DNA from: Caldifarciminota bacterium
GTDB lineage: Bacteria > Hydrothermota > Tepidihabitantia > B3-TA06
Direction: 5' to 3'
Assembly: GCA_016934635.1 (NCBI GenBank)
Contig: JAFGSK010000072.1
Coordinates: 1 to 64,000, forward strand
DNA length: 64,000 nucleotides
Position numbers and translations under genes: made by a program. The notes under the pieces are model-generated. The model was not told where the DNA came from, ran no database searches, and saw nothing but the letters and a program-made list of their open reading frames with translations. This document shows, piece by piece, positions 26,368 to 34,744 of the stretch (its first letter is position 1; each line of letters starts with the position of its first letter).

Positions 26368-26544
26368 ATTGATAGTGAAGTTAAGGATGAAGAAGGAGCG
26401 AAATCGAAAGATATCGAGCGTGGTGGAATTCCTAAGAAGACGGTGAACGTTCGCGTATCAAACAAGCTGAGCATTGAAACAAAAACCAAACTTATCATAT
26501 TAATGGAGAAGGTGGTTATTACCAAATGAGTCCGAATTTCAATC

Positions 26545-26578
26545 AAAAAAAAGTAGGGGCCGCGTTCACGCGGCCCCT
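26545..26578 (-). terminator. rho-independent terminator
   Basis: A perfect 10-bp GC-rich stem (AGGGGCCGCG, TTCA loop, CGCGGCCCCT; 26555-26578) is followed on the minus strand by eight T (26545-26552). It terminates the small lipoprotein gene and resembles other GTAGGGGC palindromes in the window. Confidence 0.85.
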
Positions 26579-26623
26579 CCCGAGTTTCGTTATTTATTTC
26601 AAAAAGCTCTGTTGGACTCTCTT

Positions 26624-26821
26624 CTATTGAGTTGTTTCTTCCGGTGCCTCTGGGGCATCCTCGGCAGGCATTGAATCCATTGCCGCGGAATCTATGACCT
26701 CTTCCGGAGTCTCAATAGTAGTGGTGTCCTCATCAGGAGGAGTCTCTACGGGCTTTTTGCACGCGATTGCCCCAAAGCCGACTAATGCCACGCAAAGGGC
26801 TATAGCGAGTAGCTTCTTCAT
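26624..26821 (-). CDS. small acidic lipoprotein, 65 aa
   Basis: This is a 65-residue predicted lipoprotein: MKKLLAIALCVALVGFGAIAC gives lipobox AIA-Cys. The rest is an extended acidic Pro/Thr/Glu-rich tail (ETPPDEDTTTIETPEE). It has its own consensus promoter, an AAAGGAG ribosome site and a strong terminator, so it is probably well expressed. A structural surface role is a guess. Confidence 0.75.
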   Translation of the reverse strand: MKKLLAIALCVALVGFGAIACKKPVETPPDEDTTTIETPEEVIDSAAMDSMPAEDAPEAPEETTQ

Positions 26822-26862
26822 TGTTTCTCCTTTCTCTGGTCCACTATTGGACTCAATTGCCT

Positions 26863-26890
26863 ATTATATATAATCTCCAGGGACTGTCAA
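26863..26890 (-). promoter_or_regulatory. consensus promoter for the 26821 lipoprotein
   Basis: Minus-strand TTGACA (26885-26890), 16 bp, TATAAT (26863-26868): perfect -35 and -10 boxes. Confidence 0.8.
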
Positions 26891-27004
26891 GTTGATTGGG
26901 GCCTCTTTTTTTGATAAGTTACAGGTAAAATGTTGATTATAATCATTCTACCCTTGAGAAGTCTGTTCCCGAACCAACAAGAAGGTCGTCTAAGCTGGAT
27001 AAGT

Positions 27005-27817
27005 CTAGAAAAAGTCGTGCAGACCTTTATTGGTACCCAGGAAGGTAAAGACCATCAATGCAAAGCCTGCGATTACGAGCCAAGGGAAGCCCTTACGACC
27101 TTGCCCTTTACCGTGTCGAAGCAGCAGCGCCAGGAGAAAAATAACCCACGTAACTAGTGAGAAAGTAAACTTAAGATCGGGAATCCACCATTGGCCCCAA
27201 GCCAATCTTGAGTAGGCTGAACCAAGACCCAGGGATACGGTGAATAAAATCATACCCGGCCAGAGATAGAACTCGGCTAAAGAGCGGCGTTTTGCCTTTA
27301 ACTCGACCTCGGTGCCCAGCGAGGTGATGGCTGCGAAAAATCCCATGGTAAAACAACCGTAGGCGAGAAAGGCGGGAATCACGTGCAAGACAAAATAGAT
27401 TGAGTTTAAGACCGGGGGCAAATATCGCGGTGCGGTGAGTGTGTGAGGCGCAAAGATTCGCAGCATGAATGCAGAGAATATTACGACCCAGGATGCGAAT
27501 GCTGCACCACGACCAAATCCGAAAGCCCCGTTACGCCAAAAAGAAGCCAGAAAGACAAAGGTTATGGAAACCGAAAGGAAGATCAGAGATTCATAGACGC
27601 CCGTGAAGGGCGCCCTGCCCGTGCTGACGACACGAATGTACAGGAGGAAGAGATGCGCCAGAAAAGCCAAAAGGTGCAAGGCGAAGCCCACGAGCTTCAA
27701 CTTCTGTTTGAATTTAACCTTCGGCGGGCAGTAAAACAGGATTGCCAGACCGTAGAATGTGCACAGGATGGTCAAGAGAAGCTTTTCAAGATTGTAGGCG
27801 GTTAAAGGGGAAATCAT
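27005..27817 (-). CDS. ccsA: CcsA-like cytochrome c biogenesis protein
   Basis: This 270-residue integral membrane protein resembles CcsA/ResC of system II cytochrome c maturation, which with ResB/Ccs1 exports haem and attaches it to apocytochromes. About eight helices are visible. The tryptophan-rich stretch WGQWWIPDLKFTFSLVTW aligns with the WWD domain (usually WGxYWxWDPKE), though the acidic WDPKE part is weakened. His residues in HLLAFLAHL and LHVIPAFLAYG fit haem ligands. The start ATG 27817 overlaps the stop of the ResB-like gene (ATGA); the longer frame to 27928 is rejected. Confidence 0.8.
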   Translation of the reverse strand: MISPLTAYNLEKLLLTILCTFYGLAILFYCPPKVKFKQKLKLVGFALHLLAFLAHLFLLYIRVVSTGRAPFTGVYESLIFLSVSITFVFLASFWRNGAFGFGRGAAFASWVVIFSAFMLRIFAPHTLTAPRYLPPVLNSIYFVLHVIPAFLAYGCFTMGFFAAITSLGTEVELKAKRRSLAEFYLWPGMILFTVSLGLGSAYSRLAWGQWWIPDLKFTFSLVTWVIFLLALLLRHGKGQGRKGFPWLVIAGFALMVFTFLGTNKGLHDFF

Positions 27818-28839
27818 TCTTTTTCTCCAAATCTTTTCCTGATTCTTACCGCGAATCCGGCGACCAGACCGACGAGAAGCGCAGCGCATCCCACTGCCGC
27901 CAATTTCCAACTCTCGTCCTGCACGCATAATAGGGTAACCGTTTGCCTCATTCGCACGTAGGGGAAATAGATGGTGTGTCCTTCAACGATTATGGAGTCC
28001 GGAGCCCTCATGACCTCAGACGCAAGGAGCTTGCCTGGAAGAAGAACATTGAGTTTGACCTCGGGGATATCTTCCAGGTGGGATTTATCTATGCGAAAGT
28101 AGTCGAAGGAAAAAACGAATGGGAGTAGTACGTCGGGTTCCATGATCTTTGTCGTTACCGGTGGGAATTCGTAAGGGATGGTATAGCCCCCCGGGTACTT
28201 TACATCGAAATGGAGGTAGAAGGAATCCGGATTCACCCCGTGGGAGAGGTAGTAGTAACGTTTCTTACCGTTACGCAAAGGGTTGTTTACCCTGATCTCG
28301 ACCGTATCCCATTCGAATTGACCTTCAACCGATGTAACCAGTATTGTCTGGTAGTCGTTTATCGCTTTCCCTTTTGAGTCCGGGTATATGAGTTCCTGGA
28401 AAAAAACCAGCTCAAGCGAATCGTCATCCAATGGAGATAGACCCCTTCCTCCTTCGGTAAGGGTTACGGTATCCTCTCTTGCAAAGAAGTGATGCCAGGC
28501 TGCAGCCGCGCATACGGTAAAGAGTCCTAGCAGAACCAGCGATCCGGCAGCGTAGCCCAGGATTCCGTGCCACTTGGGTCGTTTTATCCAGAAAGAGGCT
28601 TCCGCTACGCCCCAACCTGCTTGTCTGCGAGGTCCAATGATAATTCGCCTCAGAAGTACAAAAAGGAGGGCTGCCGCGGCCAAGCCCAGGGCGGAAAGCA
28701 GTAGCGGGGTTGCCACTTTTTCTTTGAGGAAACCAGAAATACCCAACAAGATTGTAACTACCAATGATGCGATAACGAAGATAACCAGTACGAAGTTCGG
28801 TTTGTTTTTCCTTATTGGTTTATCTTCTTGGCGCTTCAC
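27814..28839 (-). CDS. ResB-like cytochrome c biogenesis protein
   Basis: This is a 341-residue membrane protein with four helices (two near the N-terminus, one near 95-115, one at 310-330) around a periplasmic domain. The sequence VNNPLRNGKKRYYYLSHGV matches the conserved ResB block (NNPL...YRFYQSSY). It is paired with ccsA, as in system II. It is shorter than Bacillus ResB. The GTG start at 28839 lies 6 nt after the -10 and is probably leaderless. Confidence 0.78.
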   Translation of the reverse strand: MKRQEDKPIRKNKPNFVLVIFVIASLVVTILLGISGFLKEKVATPLLLSALGLAAAALLFVLLRRIIIGPRRQAGWGVAEASFWIKRPKWHGILGYAAGSLVLLGLFTVCAAAAWHHFFAREDTVTLTEGGRGLSPLDDDSLELVFFQELIYPDSKGKAINDYQTILVTSVEGQFEWDTVEIRVNNPLRNGKKRYYYLSHGVNPDSFYLHFDVKYPGGYTIPYEFPPVTTKIMEPDVLLPFVFSFDYFRIDKSHLEDIPEVKLNVLLPGKLLASEVMRAPDSIIVEGHTIYFPYVRMRQTVTLLCVQDESWKLAAVGCAALLVGLVAGFAVRIRKRFGEKE

Positions 28840-28845
28840 AATAGC

Positions 28846-28873
28846 ATTTAACTCACAAGACGGGGTTTGTCAA
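28846..28873 (-). promoter_or_regulatory. leaderless promoter for resB-ccsA
   Basis: Minus-strand TTGACA (28868-28873), 16 bp, TTAAAT (28846-28851), 6 nt to GTG 28839. Confidence 0.7.
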
Positions 28874-28947
28874 GGGAATTGAAACATAACAGGTCTACAA
28901 ACATTCGTGCATGGTCCCCAAACCGTCTGACTGTACAAGAGTCACAC

Positions 28948-29147
28948 GAGCTGCGGGAGTAGTGGCAGCGAGTGAAGACGACGCAGTTGTCTCCATAGAG
29001 CTTCGGGAGTAGTCGCAGCGAGTGAAGACGACCCAGTTGTCTCCATAGAGCTGCGGGAGTAGTGGCAGCGAGTGAAGACGACGCAGTTGTCTCCATAGAG
29101 CTGCGGGAGTGGTCGCAGCGAGTGAAGACGACGCAGTTGTCTCCGTG
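28948..29147. repeat. four tandem 50-bp direct repeats
   Basis: Four head-to-tail copies of a 50-bp unit start at 28948, 28998, 29048 and 29098, each opening GAGCTGCGGG (copy 2 GAGCTTCGGG). They differ at only a few positions (for example AGTGGCAGC versus AGTCGCAGC). There are no spacers, so it is not a CRISPR. It sits in the gap between the resB promoter and the TPR gene. Confidence 0.95.
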
Positions 29148-29154
29148 GAACATA

Positions 29155-29405
29155 AAGATACGGCTGACGGCCTACAGCTTGCAGCAATCGGTTACTGACT
29201 GACAGCTATTGGCATTCTTACATCCAACCCAAGGATGACATTAGTGTAATCATCTTACAATCTTTTACCGAAGGAGAGCGACCGAAGGGATCTCTAATCT
29301 TTGAATCTTATAATCTTGACCGGAATTCTCCGTGTGCCCCTGCGATGACGTCGGCTTCGGCCGTAAGCCGGCAGCCGTCAGCAGAGTGCGGTGAGCGGTC
29401 ATCGG
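29155..29405. repeat. long direct repeat, left copy
   Basis: It is similar over roughly 230 bases to 31570-31796 and flanks the TPR-MBL gene. Landmarks in order are a GCTGACGGCCTACAGC-like segment, the core GAAGGAGAGCGACCGAAGGG, AATCTT runs, and a GCCGTCAGC/GCGGTGAGCGGT tract just before the next TTGACA. Confidence 0.75.
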
Positions 29406-29407
29406 GC

Positions 29408-29435
29408 TTGACATTGCAAAGAACTTGGGTATACC
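29408..29435 (+). promoter_or_regulatory. promoter for the TPR-MBL gene
   Basis: TTGACA (29408-29413), 16 bp, TATACC (29430-29435); AAGGAG follows before ATG 29462. Confidence 0.7.
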
Positions 29436-29461
29436 TATTAGGACAAGTGCAAGGAGAGCAG

Positions 29462-31525
29462 ATGACCAAGAAGAAAAAGAAAGCAGGGGAAAAGAAGGAA
29501 GTGAGGAAGGTCTCGGTTTTCAAAAAGACGTCTGCCAGGACGCATGACGCAAAGGTTGATGCGGTCTTAGACGAGTTAAAACGTCTGTTAACCAAGGGAC
29601 ACCGAGCATACAGACGACATGAGGTCGGCGAGGCTAAAAGGCTTTTCAGTGAAGGAAAAGGGATAGCCGAGGAACAAGGTTGGGAGCGTGATACGGCAAT
29701 GTTCAATGCGGTGATGCTCATCATCGAGGCAAGATTTGATGAGGCTTCAAGGATACTTGAGTTTCTACTCGAAGAACCGTTACTTAATCTTCTTGGCTAT
29801 GCCTACTACTATCTGGGCATTGCCCGGAAAGGTATGGGAGAAGATGAAGCCGCAATCACCTCTTTCAGGGATTCATTCTGTGATCCTGACTACGACGCTG
29901 TGGGTGAAAGTTGGGAAAACATGGGGATCATCTTCTTTGAGAGGGGTGAGTACGATAAGGCGATCAGGTGTTTTGAGGAAGCCTTGGAGGTAACAAATTA
30001 CGACAATCCCGGTTTCTCCTGGTATCTGAAAGGAAATGCATATCTTGAAAAGAACGAATACGATGAGGCGCTCGCCTCTTACCAGAAGGCCCTGGATTCC
30101 GCCAATTACGATACACCGGGTGTGGCCTGGGACAGCATGGGTCTGGCTTACTTCAAGAAAGGTGAGTACGAGAAAGCGATAGATTACTACAGCAAGGCCC
30201 TGGCTACTCCAAATTACGAAACACCTGGTTACGCATGGTTCAACATGGGGATTGTTTATCAGCGCAAGGAACTCCTGGAGGATGCACTGGAGTACATGAT
30301 TAAGGCTCGTGACTGGTACAAGGATCATGAGTCTGCTAAGGTGGAACGAGTGGAATACTTTATAAGGGACATCAAACAACAGAAGGCTTTGAGAAGCAAG
30401 GGACTCAAGGAAGCAGCCGAGGAAGTCGGAAAGATTGCGAGTCTTCGCGTCACCGAGCCGGACGATCCACTGAACCTGATTATGGATATACTGGTGGAAA
30501 ACAGGAACAAGGTACCGAAATACGCGGCCAAAAGGGGCACCGGGTACCGCGATGTACTTGCCGTTCTTAAAGGATGGTCTTCGTTCATCCCGGTGGAGTT
30601 CTTTGTTGAACCTCGGGGATTCGGGAACCAGTTGAGTCAGGGCGGTGGATACTTCATCAAGGCCATGGACAAAGGGATAGTGATCGATCCTGGGGTGGAT
30701 TTCCTGGTGTATTTCACGAAGGAAGGATTTCATATAAAGGAAGTAAATCACGTGTTCGTTTCTCGTAACCACATGGAACATTCAGCCAACCTTACTGGGA
30801 TTGCAGATCTATACCACCAATGGCTTATCTACGATCCCAAGGCGGAAAAAAGTGCACCGATACAGTTCCATCTCAATCCCGGTACAAAGAGGGAGTACCT
30901 TGAAACCCTGAGCAGGATGGGGATTAGATCGGAGAATGTCCACAGGATCGCAGGTAGAAAGACGCCCTACGCCTTGAAAGACCTGGGCGCTTTCGATGTT
31001 TTCGGTACGACCTACGACCCCAAAGGGGCGTCCAAGTCCCTAGGTTTCGTCCTGAACGTTCGCCTGGAGAGCGGCGAGAAACGCCGGATCGGGTACACCT
31101 CAGATACAGATTTCTTCAAGGAACTGCCCGCAAGATTAAAGGACTCCGACATTATCCTCACTCATTTTTCAATAGCCGGACCTGAGGGATTCGAGGACTC
31201 AAAACCCAACAATAACCGCTTGAACTACCAGGGTCTGCGCAGGCTGATAGAAGGCACGAGGGCAAAGCTGTACGTTATCAGTAAATTCTGGGGTGCCAGG
31301 GGAGATTACCGTATAGAGTTCGTCGATAAGCTCCTGTATGATTTCAAGAAGCGTAAGCGAAACGTGAAGATTATTCCAGGCGACGTTGGCTGCCTAGTAA
31401 ATCTTTCGGATTTGACTATCCGGTGCTCGAACTGCGGGGCGTTCGTCCCGTACGAAGAGATCAAGATTACTAAGCCGGAGGGTGATTTCGGTCAACTGGC
31501 TTACCTGTGCGGTAAGTGCAGCTGA
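29462..31525 (+). CDS. TPR protein fused to a metallo-beta-lactamase-like domain
   Basis: This is a 687-residue protein. A Lys-rich start (MTKKKKKAGEKK) leads to at least five tetratricopeptide repeats (AWDSMGLAYFKKGEYEKAIDYYSKAL type) up to about residue 320. From about 380 a metallo-beta-lactamase-like fold appears: GGYFIKAMDKGIVIDPG, VFVSRNHMEHSANL where the usual HxHxDH is RNHMEH, then YTSDTDFF and ILTHFSI. The C-terminus has a CSNCG...CGKC zinc-ribbon-like pair. MBL-fold hydrolases act on RNA, nucleotides or thioesters, and the substrate is unknown. ATG 29462 has a proper RBS and a promoter in front, so the longer frame from 29345 is rejected. The gene is bracketed by direct repeats. Confidence 0.8.
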   Translation: MTKKKKKAGEKKEVRKVSVFKKTSARTHDAKVDAVLDELKRLLTKGHRAYRRHEVGEAKRLFSEGKGIAEEQGWERDTAMFNAVMLIIEARFDEASRILEFLLEEPLLNLLGYAYYYLGIARKGMGEDEAAITSFRDSFCDPDYDAVGESWENMGIIFFERGEYDKAIRCFEEALEVTNYDNPGFSWYLKGNAYLEKNEYDEALASYQKALDSANYDTPGVAWDSMGLAYFKKGEYEKAIDYYSKALATPNYETPGYAWFNMGIVYQRKELLEDALEYMIKARDWYKDHESAKVERVEYFIRDIKQQKALRSKGLKEAAEEVGKIASLRVTEPDDPLNLIMDILVENRNKVPKYAAKRGTGYRDVLAVLKGWSSFIPVEFFVEPRGFGNQLSQGGGYFIKAMDKGIVIDPGVDFLVYFTKEGFHIKEVNHVFVSRNHMEHSANLTGIADLYHQWLIYDPKAEKSAPIQFHLNPGTKREYLETLSRMGIRSENVHRIAGRKTPYALKDLGAFDVFGTTYDPKGASKSLGFVLNVRLESGEKRRIGYTSDTDFFKELPARLKDSDIILTHFSIAGPEGFEDSKPNNNRLNYQGLRRLIEGTRAKLYVISKFWGARGDYRIEFVDKLLYDFKKRKRNVKIIPGDVGCLVNLSDLTIRCSNCGAFVPYEEIKITKPEGDFGQLAYLCGKCS

Positions 31526-31569
31526 GACAACACTGGATATTGAAACCGGTCGTTCCAATGGTCCAAACG

Positions 31570-31796
31570 ACCTCATGGGCGAAAACCACGGAGAACACAG
31601 AGAAACGGCTTACGGCCGACAGCCTCGTGCTACCGGCTCGCTGACTGATAGCTTATAACAGTTGCACCACATCCAATCTTTTAACGAAGGAGAGCGACCG
31701 AAGGGATCTCTAATCTTGTTATCTTCTAGTCTTGGATCGGAAATCCTCCGTATGCACATTCAATGCCGTCAGCGGTAGGCGGCGAGCGGTAAGCCG
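31570..31796. repeat. long direct repeat, right copy
   Basis: This is the second copy of the 29155-29405 repeat, with the same order of landmarks (CGGCTTACGGCCGACAGC, GAAGGAGAGCGACCGAAGGG, GCCGTCAGCGGTAGGCGGCG) and again ending at a promoter. Divergence is moderate. Confidence 0.75.
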
Positions 31797-31824
31797 TTGA
31801 CAATCACCTTTCAGTCCATATCCT
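31797..31824 (+). promoter_or_regulatory. promoter for 31856
   Basis: TTGACA (31797-31802), 16 bp, TATCCT (31819-31824). An ATG 8 nt further (31833) opens an 11-codon ORF that overlaps the main GTG. Confidence 0.65.
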
Positions 31825-31855
31825 ACAATGTAATGGAATCCTCAAAGGTTCGTTC

Positions 31856-33151
31856 GTGCGTTTATTAGAGATCTTCAAACCCAAGGAGACCGCATCGCCC
31901 GAGCGTATAGTAGAATTTGCGGTGTTCTCGCTGGGTTCGGAAGCCGACCTTTATGCGCTTTCTACTCGCTTAGTCCAAAGCTTAGGTACCCCTGCATGGG
32001 AGCGGTTTGCAGGAAGACGTTCATTAGAGTTCGTTCTCGACGAAGGCCAGGTAGCAGACCAGATACCCTACAGACTAACGGCCAGGCTTTTCGAGGACGG
32101 CACAGGATTCGTAAGGCTTGACCTTAATCTCCTAAATCACAAGTTGGACCTCGAGGCGGGTATCCTGTGGCGGCGTCGTGAGTTTTCGTCCGCTTTAACA
32201 CGGTTCCTAGAAGCAGTTCTTGGTACAAATGACCCCGAAAAGATCAGACATGCCCCAGGCTCCGATGAGGGGTTGAGAAGATCAGGTATCCAACCCGAAC
32301 GCATAGGGGTCAGACTTGATTTCGGCTTCTCGAAGGGTTCAATACTCATAAAGATCGGCCCTCCGCCCAAAGACGACGGGATACTAAGGCTTTCCAAAGA
32401 GGTCAGTTACAAGGACGGTGTCTTCTTCCTCAAGTCCGCCGACGAAACCTTACTGCGCGAATTAGACAGGTGGTGTTTTCGAGAAGAGGCGTCTTCGTGG
32501 TTTTTTAAATCGTTGCGACGTTGGCTTGAGATAATAGACGATAGCTGCATTAACAAAAGCGCCATCTTCGGCTTTTCTCGGTTCCTGCGCAAGGTGAATC
32601 GGTTTATACTCAGGGAACGAAGGTTTATCTCCAAGAGACTCGACACAACTCAGCTGGAACATTACTCGGAGTTCGCCGCGCTTGCCTCGAACTTCGATAT
32701 AACGAGCAGGCGTCTATCCGAGATTCTCTTGATACGTAAGGAGGAAGCTACGACCAATACCCTTGACGCCTTGGAGAAGCTTTCGGCAAGAAAAGAGAGG
32801 CTGTTTGCCGCGCTGGTGGTACTTGTAGGGTTTGCTGGATTGCTATTCGGCGCCTTAATGCTGATCTTTCCCGCGAAACCATGGCTCTGGACCGTCGGAG
32901 CCTGCGGATTAGTCACTTTACCTTCCTTAGCTTACCTGCTCTGGACAAGGTTCAGGAGCATGCCGAAGAAAAGAAGGGAACCACATGATCTTCTACAAGA
33001 ATTCGAAAAACGGGAATCGATGTTGACGGAATCCATTAGTCAACTGGAGGGCGACGAAGGTGTACCTGAGCGGTTTCGCGAAGAGCTTCTCGACCGGTAT
33101 CGAAGCGAAAAGGTACGTCTGGAACATATGACAGAAAAGATAAGGAAATAA
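31856..33151 (+). CDS. membrane-anchored protein of unknown function, 431 aa
   Basis: This is a 431-residue protein that I do not recognise. The N-terminal 300 residues are soluble and mixed alpha/beta (RIVEFAVFSLGSEADLY, RLTARLFEDGTGFVRLDLNLL). Two adjacent membrane segments follow (LFAALVVLVGFAGLLFGALM and LWTVGACGLVTLPSLAYLLW), then a charged coiled-coil-like C-terminus (LLQEFEKRESMLTESISQLE). The GTG start has an AAAGG ribosome site. It comes directly after the TPR-MBL gene and its repeat but has its own promoter. Confidence 0.65.
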   Translation: MRLLEIFKPKETASPERIVEFAVFSLGSEADLYALSTRLVQSLGTPAWERFAGRRSLEFVLDEGQVADQIPYRLTARLFEDGTGFVRLDLNLLNHKLDLEAGILWRRREFSSALTRFLEAVLGTNDPEKIRHAPGSDEGLRRSGIQPERIGVRLDFGFSKGSILIKIGPPPKDDGILRLSKEVSYKDGVFFLKSADETLLRELDRWCFREEASSWFFKSLRRWLEIIDDSCINKSAIFGFSRFLRKVNRFILRERRFISKRLDTTQLEHYSEFAALASNFDITSRRLSEILLIRKEEATTNTLDALEKLSARKERLFAALVVLVGFAGLLFGALMLIFPAKPWLWTVGACGLVTLPSLAYLLWTRFRSMPKKRREPHDLLQEFEKRESMLTESISQLEGDEGVPERFREELLDRYRSEKVRLEHMTEKIRK

Positions 33152-33245
33152 CAAGCAACTTTCCCGCATCACCTAAAAACCTTTTTTGTTATGTAGCGAA
33201 ATTATTGATGGAAAGGTCATGCTCATCAATACTCAATCACTTAAC

Positions 33246-33273
33246 TTTACATTCAGGCTATCTTAGTTAAACT
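33246..33273 (+). promoter_or_regulatory. leaderless promoter for 33280
   Basis: TTTACA (33246-33251), 16 bp, TAAACT (33268-33273), 6 nt to ATG 33280. There is no ribosome site. Confidence 0.6.
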
Positions 33274-33279
33274 TCGACC

Positions 33280-34101
33280 ATGTCCAATTCGAAATTCACC
33301 GACCGCTGCGGGGTTCAGGTACTTGCAGGTTTCTCATCTATCAGCCAGGCCCTCAAGGAACTTGCGGAACGTGAAGTGAGGATTGTTGAGATAAATCTCA
33401 ACAATCCCTCATATCTGAATCAGCTCAACGATTCTAAGGTACGAGGTGTGATTGCCAGGATCACGAAAGATGAAGGGATTCGGTGGACGGCGCATCTGCC
33501 TGAGAACCTCGGATTCTTTGAGATCGACGAAGAGGTTTTCATGAGCTATCTCGAAAGGCAGTTGGATATACAGAAGAAGGCCCAAGAAGCAGGCTGTTCG
33601 GCCTTAACCGTACACATGGGTGCAGCGCCTCACTTCGCATGGTCCGGACAGCGCAGGCAAGGGGTAACGCTCTTCGACGAGTACTACCGGAAGGTACTGG
33701 CTGAACGCTTAAAACGGGCGCATGAATTATTAGCAAAAGGCCCTCATTTCTGCTTCGAGAACGTTGGCGGGTTCCATCTTGAATTCGTACGCGAGATTCT
33801 CGACAATGTCGGATGGGATGCATACAACATGGATATCGGTCACCTCAAGGTTGCCCACCGGCGTATCGCAGATGCAGAGTTCGAATTCTATACAAGGCAC
33901 GTTGAAGATATCCGTGTAGTTCACGTACACGACAACGACGGCGAGTGGGACCAGCATTTATCCGCCACCGACCCTGAAGCCCTTGAACCGTACTGGGGTT
34001 TAGCCCTTTCCTCAGACGCTTACTTGATTGTTGAGGTGAGACCTCTCGAAGCTGCACTCACCTCTTTAAAGGCTCTGACCGGAATCCAAAGGCACCTTTG
34101 A
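33280..34101 (+). CDS. sugar phosphate isomerase/epimerase-like TIM barrel
   Basis: This is a 273-residue AP-endonuclease-2/xylose-isomerase-like TIM barrel. Landmarks are EINLNNPSYL, RWTAHLPENLGF, LTVHMGAAPHF, FCFENVGGFHLEF, YNMDIGHLKVA and VVHVHDNDGEWDQHL, with Glu, Asp and His residues in the places that bind a divalent metal in the family. Substrates range from sugar epimers to inosose, so none can be named. The start is leaderless. The 3' end overlaps the convergent gene by 36 bases. Confidence 0.82.
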   Translation: MSNSKFTDRCGVQVLAGFSSISQALKELAEREVRIVEINLNNPSYLNQLNDSKVRGVIARITKDEGIRWTAHLPENLGFFEIDEEVFMSYLERQLDIQKKAQEAGCSALTVHMGAAPHFAWSGQRRQGVTLFDEYYRKVLAERLKRAHELLAKGPHFCFENVGGFHLEFVREILDNVGWDAYNMDIGHLKVAHRRIADAEFEFYTRHVEDIRVVHVHDNDGEWDQHLSATDPEALEPYWGLALSSDAYLIVEVRPLEAALTSLKALTGIQRHL

Positions 34102-34644
34102 TGAGATAAAATCGAGAACCTTTTTCCTCTTCTCTTTATCAGTAGGGAGTAAAAGCTGCACGCCACGGAAGTTATCCAGGAATTTCTTTCGAGTAGCAAA
34201 AGTGGAAAGCACTACACCTGAACGGGTCAGGAAGAAGCGACGGAACATCTTCCATGGCCGGTGGTCTTTGAAGTAGAACTTCTTGATTACTATCTCTTCA
34301 CGGTCCATGTGATAGCTTATGGGTATGAAATAGTTGTTGAACGAGCCGAAAAATAATAAAAAAGTCAAGAAACCAGCCAGGATCGAGGGCAAGATTCTCA
34401 AGCTGGAGTCGGATTTTGGCAAGAGATCGTACACGAAATACCCCACCATGAATACTACCCCTGCAAGAACGATTGCGATAATCGACGTTTTCCATGGGTG
34501 CTCAGGTGCAAGAAAAACCCGCCAGTCAATCTCTTTGGGAACCTTGGTAGGTGCAGGTTTTCTCGCTGGTTTCTTCTTCACCGCGCTGTTTTTTTTCTTT
34601 ATCTCAGTATTAAGAGTTTCTTTTCTAGATTCAGCGCTATTCAT
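34066..34644 (-). CDS. small membrane protein with Lys-rich N-terminus
   Basis: This is a 192-residue protein with a strongly basic N-terminus (EIKKKNSAVKKKPARKPAP), two membrane segments (IIAIVLAGVVFMVGYFVYDLL and ILAGFLTFLLFFGSF) and a soluble C-terminal domain (MDREEIVIKKFYFKDHRPWKMFRR). The C-terminal part resembles PH-like YdbS/DUF304 membrane proteins in layout, but I cannot confirm this. It lies immediately downstream of the tRNA on the same strand. Confidence 0.65.
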   Translation of the reverse strand: MNSAESRKETLNTEIKKKNSAVKKKPARKPAPTKVPKEIDWRVFLAPEHPWKTSIIAIVLAGVVFMVGYFVYDLLPKSDSSLRILPSILAGFLTFLLFFGSFNNYFIPISYHMDREEIVIKKFYFKDHRPWKMFRRFFLTRSGVVLSTFATRKKFLDNFRGVQLLLPTDKEKRKKVLDFISSKVPLDSGQSL

Positions 34645-34660
34645 ACCCTTGCATCAAAAA

Positions 34661-34733
34661 TGGGCCCGGTAGGACTTGAACCTACAACCAACTGATTATG
34701 AGTCAGCTGCTCTGCCAACTGAGCTACGGGCCC
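34661..34733 (-). tRNA. tRNA with anticodon CAT (Met elongator or Ile2)
   Basis: The 73-nt cloverleaf is complete. The acceptor stem GGGCCCG/CGGGCCC is perfect, the D arm is GCTC...GAGC and the T arm GTAGG-TTCAAGT-CCTAC. The anticodon stem-loop GCTGA-CTCATAA-TCAGT gives CAT. CCA is not encoded; ATTTTT follows. CAT together with elongator features means Met or lysidine-modified Ile2, which sequence alone does not separate. Confidence 0.95.
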
Positions 34734-34744
34734 GATCATCCCGG

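Noticed and set aside
28948-29147. CRISPR array
   Set aside because: The 50-bp units are directly abutting with no spacers and no cas genes are in the window.
29873-30781. 302-codon minus-strand ORF inside the TPR gene
   Set aside because: It lies antisense to a clear TPR frame, has no ribosome site and no recognisable domain. It is a shadow of repetitive coding.
29462-31525. Anti-phage defence gene
   Set aside because: TPR and MBL domains occur in defence, but no known partner is present and the repeats alone are not enough. Kept as unknown function.
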